In this document: piece by piece, positions 1 through 11,559 of the stretch | How positions within the stretch are numbered: the first letter of the stretch is position 1 | Layout: the number at the start of each line of letters is the position of its first letter | The notes under the pieces: model-generated | What the model was told of the DNA's origin: nothing | The model's input: only the letters and a program-made list of their open reading frames with translations | The model's database searches: none | NCBI RefSeq assembly: GCF_032452875.1 | Contig: NC_083890.1 | Coordinates: 46,882,483 to 46,946,482 of the forward strand | Reading direction: 5' to 3' | Origin: Bos javanicus | Taxonomy: Eukaryota; Chordata; Mammalia; Artiodactyla; Bovidae | Length of the DNA stretch: 64,000 nt | Made by a program: the position numbers and the translations under genes

Positions 1-192
1 CAGGCTCCCCCGTCCCTGGGAATCTCCAGGCAAGAACACCGGAGTGGGTTGCCATTTCCTTCTCCAATGCATGAAAGGGAAAAGTGAAAGTGAAGTCGCT
101 CAGTAGTGTCCGACTCCTCGCGACCCTATGGACTGCAGCCCACCAGGCTCCTCTGCCCATGGGATTTTCCAGGCAAGAGTACTGGAGTGGGG
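1..192 (-). mobile_element. Bov-A2 SINE, cut by window start
   Basis: Antisense Bov-A2 dimer. The left monomer joins the right one through the typical linker of short AAGTGAAAGTGA-like repeats near 75-100, and the second monomer ends at the GGAGTGGGG motif. The outer end of the first monomer lies outside the window. Bov-A2 is a non-autonomous ruminant SINE made of two Bov-A units related to the 3' end of BovB. It encodes no protein. Confidence 0.93.
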
Positions 193-1124
193 TCATTATG
201 ACATTATTATCACAATAAGTTTAGCAAACATCTATCATCTCATATAGACACAAAATTAAAGAAAGAGAAAAAAAAGTGGTTTTTTGTGATGAGAACTCAG
301 GATTTACTCTCTTAACTTTTGTGTACAGCATTCAGCAGTGTTAACTATGCTTTGCTAATTAATTTTGTTAACCCTTGCTAAAAATTTTTTATAAATTGTG
401 TATTTATTATGATTCCATTTGTTAAAAATAATTGAAGTAGCCTTATTATCAATTAGGTAAGAGGTATTTGTTACACAGATGTTTAGCCATTATATTTTCC
501 ATGTTATGAAGGACAATATAGGTCAGAAAAAAACAGCAACACTTTTGTATTTTTCCATAAAAGAAGTGGATACCAATACAGGACATAGTGTATACTAAAA
601 CATTTTCTTTCATAATTACTTCAAATAACTCTGGAAAAATGGATTATTCATTTGAAGCATATATTTGGAAAAAATAAAATGAGAGTTAAAAAGATTGGAA
701 ACCTTTAAAAATTTTGATTACTAGTCGCTTAAATTTATTTTAGATGCAATGATCTAACAAACATAAGCTAAAATAAAACATAATTATATAGGTTTTAACT
801 TATCAAGAAAATGCATTTCAAAGTACTATGCACAGAGTAGTAACAATTTAAAAATTCTGATGAATAAAAATGGGTTACTTTCCTATTTTTCTGTATGTCT
901 AAATTATTTCACAAAGATAATGTGTATTCCAGTCACAGATAACTAAAAAAATAATATTCTAACATTTATAAGTTGTAAGTAAATATAAAACAAGAGATTT
1001 TGAAAGTTGTTAGTGTGGGATGCGTTCTCCAGAAATAGTGCCTGGAGTCTAGGTCCGTGAGTTTCTGACTTCTTTATTTATTTTTCTGCCTTTGCCTTCA
1101 ACCATATTCCTTTGAATCTATCTT
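193..1124. other. AT-rich single-copy DNA, nothing recognised
   Basis: Very AT-rich sequence with short A and T runs. No ORF of note, no recognisable repeat and no splice-flanked exon seen. Confidence 0.6.
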
Positions 1125-1212
1125 TATTTTTTAATTGAGGTATAGTTCATTTACACTGTTTAGATATAATTCAAGTGTACAATATAGTGATTCAGTGTTT
1201 TTATAGATTATG
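1125..1212 (-). mobile_element. Old L1 3'-UTR fragment
   Basis: Starts with a T-rich run, then TTAATTGAGGTATAGTTCA and a segment ending AGTGATTCAGTG. This is the antisense pattern of old artiodactyl L1 3' ends, seen in a longer copy at 63188-63598. Short and diverged. Confidence 0.5.
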
Positions 1213-1487
1213 CTCTAGTCTTTAGTTTCAAAGATATCTTGTGTCTTCTCCAAGTTCTGGCTTTGCCTCTTTAGTATTTTTATAAGCTTTATCTCTTCTC
1301 TGGCTTTTATATTGAAATATCAATGCCGTCTTTCTTAGTAAACCCACATTTCTTAGTCTTTGTCTTTAACAGCTTAGCACCATTCTCCACTGCTAACCAC
1401 ATTCTTGTTGAAATACTCTGCCTCTGGGTGCCCATGCCAACATACCCTCCTGATTTCCTCTGGCCACTTTCTGGTCCCTTTCATCAT

Positions 1488-2680
1488 TTCAGTTCAGTTC
1501 AGTTCAGTCGTTCAGTTGTGTCCGACTCTTTGTGACCCCACGGACTACAGCAGTCCAGGCCTCCCTGTCCATCACCAACTCCCGGAGCCTACTCAAACTC
1601 ATGCCCATTGAGTCGGTGATGACATCCAACTGTCTTATCCTCTGTCGTTCCCTTTCTCCTCCAGCCTTCAATCTTTCCCAGCATCAGGGTCTTTTCAAAT
1701 GAGTCAGTTCTTCACATCAGGTGGCCAAAGTATTGGAGCTTCAGCTTTAGCATCAGTCCTTCCAATGAATATTCAGGACTGATCTCCTTTAGGATGGACT
1801 GGTTTGATCTTCTTGCAGTTCAAGGGACTCTCAAGAGTCTTCTTCAACACCACAGTTCAAAAGCATCAATTCTTTGGCGCTCAGCTTCCTTTATAGTCCA
1901 ACTCTCACATCCATGCATGACTACTGGAAAAACCATAGCTTTAACAGATGGACCTTTGTTGGCAAAGTAATGTCTCTGCTTTTTAGTATGCTATCTACAT
2001 TGGTCATAACTTTTCTTCCAAGAAGCAAGAGTCTTTTAATTTCATGGCTGCAGTCACCATCTGCAGTGATTTTGGAGCCCCCAAAATAAAGTCTGTCACT
2101 GTTTCCCCATCTATTTGCCATGAAGTGATGAGACCAGATGCCATGATCTTAGTTTTCTGAACATTGGATTTTAAGCCACCTTTTTCACTCTCCTCTTTCA
2201 CTTTCACCAAGAGGCTTAGTTCTTCCTTGCTTTCTGCCATAAGGGTGGTATCATCTGCATATCTGAGGTTATTGATATTTCTCCTGGCAATCTTGATTCC
2301 AGCTTGTGTTTCATCCTGCCCAGCATTTCTCATGATGTACTCGGCATATAAGGGTGACAACATACAGCCTTGACATACTCCTTTCCCTATTTGGAACCAG
2401 TCTGTTTTTCCATGTCCAGTTCTAACTGTTGCTTCCTGACATGCCTTCAGATTTGTCAAGAGGCATGTCAGGTGTCTGGTATTCCTGTCTCTTTAAGAAT
2501 TTTCCAGAGTTTGTTGTGATCCATACAGTTAAAGTCTTTGGCAAAGTGAATAAGGCAGAAATAGATATTTTTCTGGAACTCTCTTGCTTTTTCAATGACC
2601 CAACAGATGTTGGCAATTTGATCTCTGGTTCCTCTACCTTTTCTAAATCCAGCTTGAACATCTGGAAGTTCATGGTTCAG
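1488..2680 (-). mobile_element. BovB LINE, 5'-truncated, 1.2 kb antisense
   Basis: The left end is the reverse complement of a BovB 3' end: repeated TTCAG units followed by TCGTTCAGTTGTGTCCGAC. Reading leftward on the minus strand gives the end of the BovB reverse-transcriptase ORF. The catalytic Tyr-Ala-Asp-Asp codons are intact at 2251-2262, in a 151-codon open stretch at 2004-2459. Frameshifts and stops break the rest, and the element ends near 2680, so the N-terminal endonuclease and most of the RT are missing. BovB is an RTE-clade LINE thought to have entered ruminants by horizontal transfer. This copy is inactive. Confidence 0.92.
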
Positions 2681-2854
2681 TTATTTTGTCAGTTTTTTCT
2701 CTTATTTTCTTTTTATTTATTAAATTTATGTTTTCCTTCAAACTCTCACCTAAGCTCTTTACTTAATAAATACCTTATAATATCCTCCTGAGCATTCTCA
2801 AGACTTTAATACCTAAATGTTGCCAAAACCTAAGTTTTTATCATTTGGGGGAAC

Positions 2855-3650
2855 CCATGACTTTTCTCATTAGCTCCAGACACACATAGATGGACCCCTC
2901 AAGACCAGGATGTCAAAAAGAGAACTCTTCATCTTTTCTTCCAGTCCTGATTGTCTTCTCATGTTCCGTATGCAGAAAATAGACCATCTTCTACCCTGTT
3001 GATTGCTTTGGATAGACACTTGGGAGTCCTGTGTAGCTCCCTCCCCTCACTCTTCTCCCACGCTCTATTAATTACCAAAAGATATTCATTCCAGCTTTTA
3101 AGTCATCCTGGAATCTGTCCACTTGTAATTCTCCTCATCAGCTCCTTCATGGTTTAACCCAACATCAACTCTTTCCTCACCTAGTACTAAATTGGTCCCC
3201 CACACCTACCCTTGATCTCCCCAATCTATAATTTACACTACAGCAATGGTTATCTGTATAAACACATACTGTATGGAAATAGATTTCTATCATCCTGAAA
3301 CAAATTCTCACTAAAACCTACAAGGCTCTTTAGCCCCTGTGTAGCTTTTCTGTTACATTAACGTACCTCCTCTTCTGTTCACATAATTCAGTCACATCAG
3401 ACTTTTGGCCTCAGGGTCTTTGCATCATGCTTCCCCTTATACTCCCCTTGTTTTGTTTCCTAGTTTAATATTTATTCTTATTTTAGTTCTCAGTTTTTTA
3501 TGTCACTTATCCTAGAGTCTCTACGTTGATCCACACTTACCCTCAGACTAGGTCAGCTTGCCTTTACTTTCTTTTAAACTTCGGTAGCACATGTTAGATC
3601 CTTAATGTCTGTCACCTCCTCTTGCCTAGAGATTTAAGGCGGGCAAGAGC
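2855..3650 (+). mobile_element. L2 LINE relic
   Basis: Sense-orientation resemblance to the L2 3' region: a stretch like L2 around 2875-2960, then near 3405-3450 the block GGCCTCAGGGTCTTTGCATC that matches the conserved L2 'CTCAGGGCCTTTGCA' signature, and an end-like GTAGCACATGTTAGATCC. Strongly diverged, as expected of a mammal-wide element older than the ruminant repeats. Boundaries are approximate. Confidence 0.6.
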
Positions 3651-3735
3651 CTTGCTTGGTGTTAGTTTGCCCCCAGAACTGACAACAAGCGTGCAGCTAT
3701 TACAGTAGCGCAGTTGCGCTGCAGATACCCAATAC

Positions 3736-3927
3736 ATCTGAAAGCCCTTCAGTTGTGTCAAACTCTTTGTGACTCCGTGGACTATACAGTCCATGGAATT
3801 CTCCAGGTCAGAATGCTGGAGTGGGTAGCCATTCCCTTCTCCAGGGGATCTTCCCAACCCAGGGATCAAACCCAGGCCTCCCACATTCCAGGTGGATTCT
3901 TTACCAGCTGAGCCACCAGGGAAGCCC
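3736..3927 (-). mobile_element. Bov-tA SINE with 10-bp target duplication
   Basis: Antisense Bov-tA: the BovB-like tail comes first and the tRNA-derived head, ending GAGCCACCAGGGAAGCCC, comes last. TACCCAATAC flanks it on both sides (3726-3735 and 3928-3937), which I read as the target-site duplication. Confidence 0.93.
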
Positions 3928-3937
3928 TACCCAATAC

Positions 3938-4953
3938 CTGTATGTCAGCTAAGTCATGAATGGGGCTGCATTGGTTCCTGTGTATCTGCTCTTTCTCTGC
4001 ATATATCCAACCATTTGTAAGCCTGAGTCTTTCCCACTTACAAAAGATTATAGAGAATAGACAGAAAAATAACGTTCTATTCTTCTTTGTCCTGACATGC
4101 CCTGGACTTTGCTTTTTTTTTTAATAAGCTGATGAGCTGTATTCATTTTCTGTGAGGAACAGAGTCATTATTCTCACCACCCCAAGAAGATTTTGCTTTC
4201 TCTGTCTTCAAGAAGAGAATAGGCATGTGTGTAATTGCTGGCTCTGGTCCTAATCAGAAGCTTGAAGAATGAAAAACCCATGACATATTGCTTGTCTTCT
4301 GTCTGAGAAGTTTCTCATTGACATCAATCAGTGGTCAGCTGAAGAGCTGCGGACTGCGCGGAGTGGGGCTGGAAATGGAAGAAGGAATGTTCATGCTTCA
4401 TCCAAAGCAAATTTCTCAATTGTTTGACAGTTGTTAAGCAATAAGAAAAGATGCAGTCGATTTGGATTTTTTTATTTTTTCACTTGTGACCCAAAGTCTT
4501 TGGCAATCTACCATGCTAGTCAAGAGTGGTAGAAGAAACTTTGTTGTAGTTTCTTGTTTAAAGTTTTAGAGTCTGAGGAGCATACACTTAAGACCCAAAG
4601 GTAAGGTAAGATGAGGCATCTTGTTAATTTTTAGGTATATCTCTACTTATATGTTAATGTAAAGCCACAAGACACAATACTGAGCTGATTACGAAACAAA
4701 GCTCCAAAGATTATTGTTAAATGTTTAACATAATACAAAATATATTTTTGTAGTTTTAATTTTTCAGGATTTCTAATTTTCCCAAGTGTAGCCTCAAACA
4801 TCATTGAATTTTCAAGATATAGTTCATGCCCAGAGAGAGTCAAGATCATCTGGCTTATGCTATAGGCCTGTTCTGTCAAATAGTTTATATAACTTTCTTC
4901 TGAGAGGCGGAAACTGTAAATGATCTACAGGGTTACTCCTGGTGGAATATATA
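3938..4953. other. Single-copy DNA, nothing recognised
   Basis: Mixed-composition sequence with a T-run near 4113 and a small GC-richer patch near 4340-4380. No repeat family, RNA gene or credible exon recognised. Confidence 0.55.
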
Positions 4954-4954
4954 C

Positions 4955-4985
<31 letters not shown>

Positions 4986-5027
4986 CATATCTATGTTTTT
5001 GTGTGTCTGTGTGTACACACACACACC
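4954..5027. repeat. GT/CA microsatellite
   Basis: About 14 uninterrupted GT units, a short interruption, more GT units, then a run of AC units at 5014-5026. The opposed GT and AC blocks could pair with each other. A typical length-variable mammalian dinucleotide repeat. Confidence 0.95.
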
Positions 5028-5039
5028 ATGTAAACAAAT

Positions 5040-5480
5040 TAAGGGAGACGGACTATGGAGAACTAACTGTGAGGTCTCAGAGATTTTTTTTCAAACTAAC
5101 GAGTTAGCCTGCCATGGTTTCACGGGTGCTGGCACAAGACATGAGATTTCTGAGTCGGAAACAAAGGGTTTATGACTCATGGCTCAGCAGGCAACTCGGG
5201 TGTCGGGTTTGTGCCGATTGCCCTTGCCTCCCAGATCCTACAGGTAACACCGAAGGGCCCTGGTGGGCCTTGCACACTCAGGGGTTTGTGTCATAGCTGA
5301 GGAACCCCAGGCTTGGGCAATCTGATTGTTGTATGAGGGGCTGCAAGCACATCTACCCTGCCTGTCAGAGGAGAGGGTGCTCTCTAATTTCCAAGGCTCA
5401 GAAGAGTAGCCCCTCTGCTCATGAGTCACACATAAAAGTGAGAGAGCATTAGATAACTGTCAAATAAAGGGAAGAGACTG
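5040..5480 (-). other. Unassigned block, possible old LTR
   Basis: A GC-richer block unlike its AT-rich flanks, with several CpGs and long stretches without low complexity. Composition and length would suit a solo LTR of a ruminant endogenous retrovirus in antisense, but I could not find TG...CA ends or a target duplication. Identity not established. Confidence 0.3.
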
Positions 5481-5614
5481 AGAGTAGATTTTTTTCTCCT
5501 TTTCTTCTGTCTTGGCTTCGACGTATAATATGAACATTTCAAATAAAACTAGATGTTTGTGTTATTACAGTTAACATCAATGATCAGGTATTTAGGTGTG
5601 TCTTTTTTTTCTTC

Positions 5615-5835
5615 TGGAGAAGGCAATGGCACCCCACTCCAGTACTCTTGCCTGGAAAATCCCATGGGTGGAGGAGCCTGGTAAGCTGCAGTCCATGAGG
5701 TCGCTAAGAGTCGGACACAACTGAGTGACTTCACTTTCACTTTTCACTTTCATGCATTGGAGAAGGCAATGGCAACCCACTCCAGTGTTCTTGCCTGGAG
5801 AATCCCAGGGACGGGGAACCTGGGGGGCTGCTGTC
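5615..5835 (+). mobile_element. Bov-A2 SINE, 3'-truncated
   Basis: Starts with the Bov-A2 head GGAGAAGGCAATGGCACCCC, passes the monomer junction CTTTCATGCATTGGAGAAGG near 5748, and stops inside the second monomer after GGGGGGCTGCTGTCT. The terminal GACTTAGCAGCAG end is missing. Confidence 0.93.
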
Positions 5836-6576
5836 TTGTTTTCCTCTATCATGGCCCAGAGAAATATTTGCATGGCCTACAGTGAGGACTCATAACCGCT
5901 TATGACCTGTGTGAATGCTCAGGGAGGTGTAAAGTAAGCACTGCCACGTCTCATTTCTAAAGAAGAAGGAGCAGGTCACCCACCACGGGCTCATCCCTAC
6001 TCTGACCTCAAGCACGCACCTTCAGTACTGAATGCCTTCCAGCTCTGGTTCAGACATGTCATCAAATATAAGAAATGACTGTTAATTTATATCTGTGTTA
6101 CACTGATGAAATTAAGCAATGCTGGACAGGACCACTTATTTGTGAATAGGAAGAAAAACAGTTCTATCAGAAATTCTCACGTTCTTTGTGTGTGTCAGGA
6201 TGCAAACTGTGAACAGCACTTCCTTTACCTATGGGGATCTGATATCTTATAGCCATGTGGCCTTCTCCTGTGGAGTGTGAAGATTGGTAAATAAAGAACT
6301 CTCTGATAGAAAAATGTGCTCATCCCTGTGAGGTCAATGAGTCCTTTGAAGGTACGGTGGTTCTATTCAGCGCCCTGGAAGAGTTCATTAACCCCACGCA
6401 AGCAGACCATTTACTCCTACCTAGAGGATTCTGCTAATTAAATTGCTCTGTTTACCCACCTATGTCCCAATATTCTATGAATACATGAATGTCTTGAGTC
6501 TCATTCTTTGTTCTTTTGTGGAAGGCAGAGATGATTACAGAGTAACACTCTTTAGGAAGTGCTTGTACTTCTGCAG
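5836..6576. other. Single-copy DNA, nothing recognised
   Basis: No ruminant repeat, no ORF beyond chance length and no RNA gene recognised in this 0.7-kb stretch. Confidence 0.5.
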
Positions 6577-6872
6577 GGGATCAGTCCTGGGTGTTCATTG
6601 GAAGGACTGATGCTGAAGCTGAAACTCCAATACTTTGGCCACCTGATGCAAAAAGCTGACTCACCGGAAAAGACCGTGATGCTGGGAAAGATTGAGGGCA
6701 GAAGGAGAAGGGGACGGCAGAGGATGAGATGGTTGGATGGCATCAGCGACTCAATGGACATGGGTTTGGGTAGACTCCGGGAGTTGGTGATGGACAGGGA
6801 GGCCTGGCGTGCTGCGGTTTATGGGGTCGCAAAGAGTCGGACACGACTGAGAGACTGAACTGAACTGAACTG
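6577..6872 (+). mobile_element. BovB 3' end, 0.3 kb
   Basis: Sense BovB from a GGATCAGTCCTGGGTGTTC block to the tail GACTGAACTGAACTGAACTG. It contains the last part of the RT ORF, open for 99 codons at 6559-6858, with the characteristic charged Arg/Gly-rich stretch just before the C-terminus. Strongly 5'-truncated. Confidence 0.93.
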
Positions 6873-6924
6873 TATTTCTGCTATACATCCTGGGCTTTGC
6901 TGCATTTTTTTCAAAACCAGTTTT

Positions 6925-7115
6925 TTAAAAGATTTATTTTTTGGTCTGGACCATTTTTCAAGTCTTTTTTGAATTCATTACAGTATGGCTTCTGTGTTAT
7001 GTTTTGGATTTTTGCTGTGAGGCATGTGGGATCCTAGCTCCCAGACCAGGGGTCGAACCTGCAATTCCTGCATTGGAAGCTGGAGTGCCAACCACTGGAC
7101 CATCTGGAAAGTCCC
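6925..7115 (-). mobile_element. CHR-type tRNA-derived SINE
   Basis: Antisense cetartiodactyl CHR-like SINE: the T-rich tail GATTTATTTTTTGG comes first, and the tRNA-like head with GGGGTCGAACCTG and CCACTGGACCATCTGGAAAG comes last. Flanked by TCAAAACCAGTTTT (6911-6924) and TCAAAACCAATTTT (7116-7129), 13 of 14 identical. It is distinct from Bov-tA and predates it in the lineage. Confidence 0.8.
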
Positions 7116-7438
7116 TCAAAACCAATTTTGAAAAATTTATCATGATAGTGTTATACTTAGTAAGGGTAGCCCGGCTAGAGGAATTTTAATGTTTTATAAA
7201 CGGCTATAAAAGTGTGGTAAATGGCTATAAGAGTAATCTATGGACAAGTTTTATTATTATTTCATTTCCTTCTTGCAGAAATTCAAATGGTCATTCCTCC
7301 TACCTAAGGCTAATTTATACGTCTGTGCCACGGACTTCATCCTTAGAAATCTGGAATTACAAGCAAGCCATCTTTCTCTTATGTATTTGACTACTTCTTC
7401 TCTCTCTCGATACTGGAACTTTCCCACTGGCTTTTAAA
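7116..7438. other. Single-copy DNA between SINE and L1
   Basis: Contains the L1 target copy at its right end (7423-7438). No other feature recognised. Confidence 0.5.
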
Positions 7439-8336
7439 ATTTTTTCTAATGTTTCTTTTTTAAAAAATTGTTTTAGGTATTTTAATTGGAAGCTAATTAC
7501 TTTACAACATTGTAGTGGCTTTCGTTATACATCGACACAAATCAGCCATGGTTGTACATTGTCCCCCATCCTAAACCCCCTCCCACCTCCCACCCCATCC
7601 CTCAGGGTCATCCCAGTGCACCAGCCCTGAGCACCCTGACTCATACATCGAACTTGAACTGGTGATCTATTTCACATATGATAATGTACATGTTTCAATG
7701 CTATTCTCTCAAATTATCCCACCCTCGGCTTCTCCGACAGAGTCCGAAAGTCTGTTCTTTATCTATGTATCTCTTTTGCTGTCTCGCATACAGGGTTATT
7801 GTTACCATCTTTCTAAATTTCATATATATGCATTAGTATACTGTATTGGTGGTTTTCTTTCTGGCTTACTTCACTCTGTATAATAGGCTCCAGTTTCATC
7901 CACCTCATTAGAACTAATTCAAATGCATTCTTTTTAATGGTTGAGTAATACTCCATTGTGTATATCCATTCATCTGCCGATGGACATCTAGGTTGCTTCC
8001 ATGTCCTGGCTATTATAAACAGTGCTGCGATGAACATTGGGGTACACGTGTCTCTTTCTATTCTGGTTTCCTCGGTGTGTATGACCAGCAGTGGGATTGC
8101 TGGGTCGTATGGCAGTTCTATTTCCAGTTTTTTAAGGAATCTCCACACTGTTCTCCATAGTGGCTGCACTAGTTTGCATTCCCACCAAGAGTGTAAGAGA
8201 GTCCCCTTTTTTTCCACACCCTCTCCAGCATTTATTGTTTGTAGACTTTTTGATAGTAACCATTCTGACCTGTGTGAAATGGTACCTCATTGTGGCTTTG
8301 ATTTGCATTTCTCTGATAGTGAATGATGTTAAACAT
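7439..8336 (-). mobile_element. L1 3' end, 0.9 kb antisense
   Basis: A T-rich start (the poly-A tail on the minus strand) leads into the ruminant L1 3' UTR, then the C-terminal part of ORF2. A 134-codon stretch at 7813-8217 keeps the typical ORF2p C-terminal pattern, with WWECKLVQPLW and later PSADEW. The 5' truncation coincides with the target duplication: CCCACTGGCTTTTAAA at 7423-7438 and CCCATTGGCTTTTAAA at 8337-8352, 15 of 16 identical. Inactive. Confidence 0.93.
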
Positions 8337-8394
8337 CCCATTGGCTTTTAAATGTGCTCCTGGCTCCTTCATAAGACATCCTATGTCTTATGGA

Positions 8395-8458
8395 TGTAAC
8401 AGATAACAGATAATTTCTGTTATAGATAATTTCTAAGTAACAGATAATTTCTAAGATC
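8395..8458. repeat. Short degenerate tandem repeat
   Basis: Three imperfect copies of a unit containing ACAGATAATTTCT or TAGATAATTTCT in about 60 bp. Too short and irregular for a named family. Confidence 0.7.
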
Positions 8459-8889
8459 TCATCTTCTAGTAACTTCCCTCTCTATTTTTTCCACTTTGTG
8501 GCCAAACTTCTTGAAAACATTTTCTTTGTCATTGTCTCTACTTCCTCACTTTATTCCAGAATAGATTTGTCTATTTTATGGACTATTAAAATAATTTTCA
8601 TTAAAGTTAATACTGATTCCTGTTCACAGAATATAAGAGCGATTTCCAGTCATATTTGTACAAGTCCCCTCAACTGCATTCACATTTTTGACACTTGAAA
8701 AAATTTTTTTTCTTCCCTTACTATCACCAGGTTTTACTTCCTACTTCTTGCTTCTCATTTCTATCTTCTTTTCAGGATCAAGCTCGTCTACTTTGGACAC
8801 AGCATACTGATCCTAAGTACTCTCTTATTCCTAGTGGGTATTTTCTTTTTTATTGATTTCAAGAATATCTGTGGTTTGAAGCAGCATAT

Positions 8890-9140
8890 TTATAGATGAC
8901 TGACAAATATACAGCTCGAGCCCAGATATCCTCTGACTTCTGGACTCATATATACATACAACTCATATTTTATTTCAGAGACTCAAAAGCATCTAAAACT
9001 AAAATTATCCAATTAGAACTCTTTTATATCCCCTTGACCCCCTTCTCCATGCTCCTTCTCCAAAATATACCATCTATTTTATTATCCAAGCCAGAAATCT
9101 TGAGTCATCTTTGATACCTTCCTTTTCTAAATTCACCATT
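8890..9140 (+). mobile_element. L2 LINE relic
   Basis: Sense L2-like sequence containing GCCAGAAATCTTGAGTCATC, which corresponds to the conserved L2 block reading roughly 'GCCAGAAACCTGGGAGTCATC'. Upstream sequence from about 8930 follows the same element more weakly. Confidence 0.5.
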
Positions 9141-9164
9141 TTGTTTATTGTCCTCTACTTTACA

Positions 9165-9330
9165 AAGGGCTTTGAGCACAATGTATCAACTTACTGTCAC
9201 AATCACCCAGTAAGTCAGGTTAATATCCCTGTGAACTTGGATTAGGAAACTTAAATGCCAAAAAGCCAGCTGACCCGCCCAATATCACTGTCTGTCAGTG
9301 GAATATGGAGCAGGAACATGAACAAACATT
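9165..9330 (+). mobile_element. MIR SINE relic
   Basis: Resembles the MIR core: a T-rich lead, then CACAATCACCCAGTAAGTCA, TTAATATCCC and GGAAACTTAAATGCC, in the same order as the MIR 'tacagatgaggaaactgagg' region. Ancient mammalian SINE, diverged. Confidence 0.5.
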
Positions 9331-9821
9331 TTACTCAAAATTCAGTTTTTTCAAACAGTAATTGGAGAGGATTTTTTTAGAAGAAAAGAAGTTTGAGCAT
9401 TCCTAAACGTTAAAAGAAAAAAAGCCAAATTACTAGTGTAATGAGGAAAGGAAGACATTAAGAATTCAACAAAATCTTATTAATGACTGCATATTTTTGT
9501 GACAACTTTAGGATTAAAAGAACAAACAAAATTAAGCTTTGTTTTTATCATAATTATTATAATCCTATACTAATTTTCTGTTCTCAAGGCATTTTCTTAG
9601 AATTGTTAATTAATTTTAATAAGAAGCAGATATTGTCTGGAAAAGACAAACACACATACACAAAAAGTCATGTGAAACTTTCCTAATAATATGTCTGTTG
9701 CTAGTAAGGAATGGCTGAAAGTCTAATAGCTATGAGAAGACTATATTATTCCTAGAAAACATATAGTGTCTTAATTAATGAACTTAGCCAAAGTTGAAAA
9801 TTCCAAGTCAGGTTGAATTAG

Positions 9822-10009
9822 TGTTAGTCACTCAGTCAGGTCCAACTCTTTGTGACCCCATGGACTGTAGCCCTCCAGGCTCCTCTGTCCATGGGATTCT
9901 TCAGGCAAGAATACTGTGGTGGGTTGCCATTTCCTTCGCTAGGGGACCATCCTGATGCAGGGATGGAACCCAGGTCTCCTGCATTGCCAGGCAGATTCTT
10001 TACCGTCAG
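9822..10009 (-). mobile_element. Bov-tA SINE
   Basis: Antisense Bov-tA with GTCACTCAGTCAGGTCCAAC at the left and the damaged tRNA head at the right, stopping at TTTACCGTCA, so the last bases of the head are missing. No clear target duplication. Confidence 0.9.
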
Positions 10010-10742
10010 GTAAGGTTATTAATTGTCAAGTTAGTTTTGGAGAAACATCTGATTCTTAAATTTTGAAAATGATTTGGAAATCTCAGTTTTTCAGGAGCAA
10101 ACACTGAACTTATTTTCATCCCTAAGCAATGGAAAATATTTCTAATAAATAGAACAAAATATAGTAGTAATGTTCCAACTCAGGAAGCTAATTGGCACAT
10201 TCCGTCAAGAAGGGAGAAAAGAGAGGAAAGATAAAGACAGAGATGTGCACTTAAAGAATCTCTACTCTGATAAAATTCTTTCTGTGAAATTAAAACCAAT
10301 GACAATCCAAGAATTTTCCTTTATTGCTGTTATCATAATGATGATATGTTAGAAACAATTTTTAAAAGCAGATAGGATGAGACTAAAGGAAAAAAAGAAA
10401 CACTAAAATTTAAATAGTGGGAAATGATATTCTTTTTGCTCTTAATATATTATTGTGACCTCCTTATCATCTACCTGAATTAATGTGCTTTAGCCCAGCC
10501 AGGTTTCTAACATGCTGACATTATCAGTGAGTTTCCCTGATTAGAAAAAGTGTAATTCTCCCGGATGAGGGCTTGCAAATCCATTAACTCAAAACTAGAG
10601 AAATCTTTGAAAAGACCCACTATTAGGTGGTAGGAGGAAAGGAACAAGTCCTAACTTGAACATTCTCTTTTTTAAATAGTGAGTTTCAAGCGTGCGTGCG
10701 TGTGATACGCATCTCCCATCCTTCCTCTCATTATTACACATG
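10010..10742. other. Single-copy AT-rich DNA
   Basis: Nothing recognised apart from a short GCGTGCGTGCGTGTG run at about 10690. Confidence 0.5.
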
Positions 10743-10982
10743 ACTGCTGCTAAGTCGCTTCAGTCGTGTCCGATTCTGTGCAACGCCATAGATGGCAGCC
10801 CACCAGGCTGCCCTGTCCCTGGGATTCTCCAGGCAAGAACACTGGAGTGGGTTGCCATTTCCTTCTCCAATGCATGAATGTGGAAAGTGAAAGTGAAGTC
10901 GCTCAGCTGTGTCTGACTCTTAACGACACCATGGACTGCAGCCTACCAGGCTCCTCTGCCCACAGGATTTTCCAGGCAAGAG
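10743..10982 (-). mobile_element. Bov-A2 SINE, 5'-truncated
   Basis: Antisense Bov-A2 starting at the CTGCTGCTAAGTCGCTTCAG end, with the monomer linker near 10868-10898. It stops at CCAGGCAAGAGA, short of the element head. Confidence 0.93.
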
Positions 10983-11274
10983 ATAGGGTTTGCTAAAAGG
11001 AATCCATCCCAGAAAGCAGACCTATGTTGAAAAAGTGACATTAGATGAAGTGAAAACAAAGAATCTGGGTTAAAATGGCAGAAGCAAAGCATCATCAGGG
11101 TATGCTGGAGATCAGACAGATACCCTGCTTCTTACAAACTAGAATCTCAAAATCAATGTGCTCCTGTCTTCCTAAGATCTTTTTAAACTGTGGCTTCCTT
11201 GACTACAAACTGTCCTCTGTCTAGACATTAGTGATGCCTCTATGGAATTTATTTTCCTTTGGAGACAGGACAAT

Positions 11275-11480
11275 GCAACAGTTGAGAGCCCACAGGTTAT
11301 AAACAGAACAGGACCAGTATTCTAACACCAGGCAGGTATCTTCAGGCAATCAGTTCAAACAAATGACTTAGGCAATTGTTTTATCCTCTCTGATCCCCAG
11401 AGGCACATGTGCATCATATAGGAACACTTAGTGTATTAAATGAGATAAATCTAGAAAACTCTCAAACTTTAGTTGCTATT
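11275..11480 (+). mobile_element. MIR SINE relic
   Basis: Follows the MIR order: ACAATGCAACAGTTGAGAGC, then a region like 'aagttacttaacctctctgtgcctc' (TTTTATCCTCTCTGATCCCC), then TTAAATGAGATAAATC. Diverged copy. Confidence 0.6.
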
Positions 11481-11559
11481 TAGTCCTGTTGAATTTTCAA
11501 AAACCGTAGCTCTCATTAAGAAGAAGAAGAAAGGTTGGGGGTCGGGGGGAAGTGGGTTC

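Noticed and set aside
2004..2459. 151-codon BovB RT frame as a functional gene
   Set aside because: It is a fragment of a truncated LINE without endonuclease, start context or full RT; frames break on both sides.
4942..5175. 77-codon Val-Cys-rich frame
   Set aside because: Translation of the GT microsatellite.
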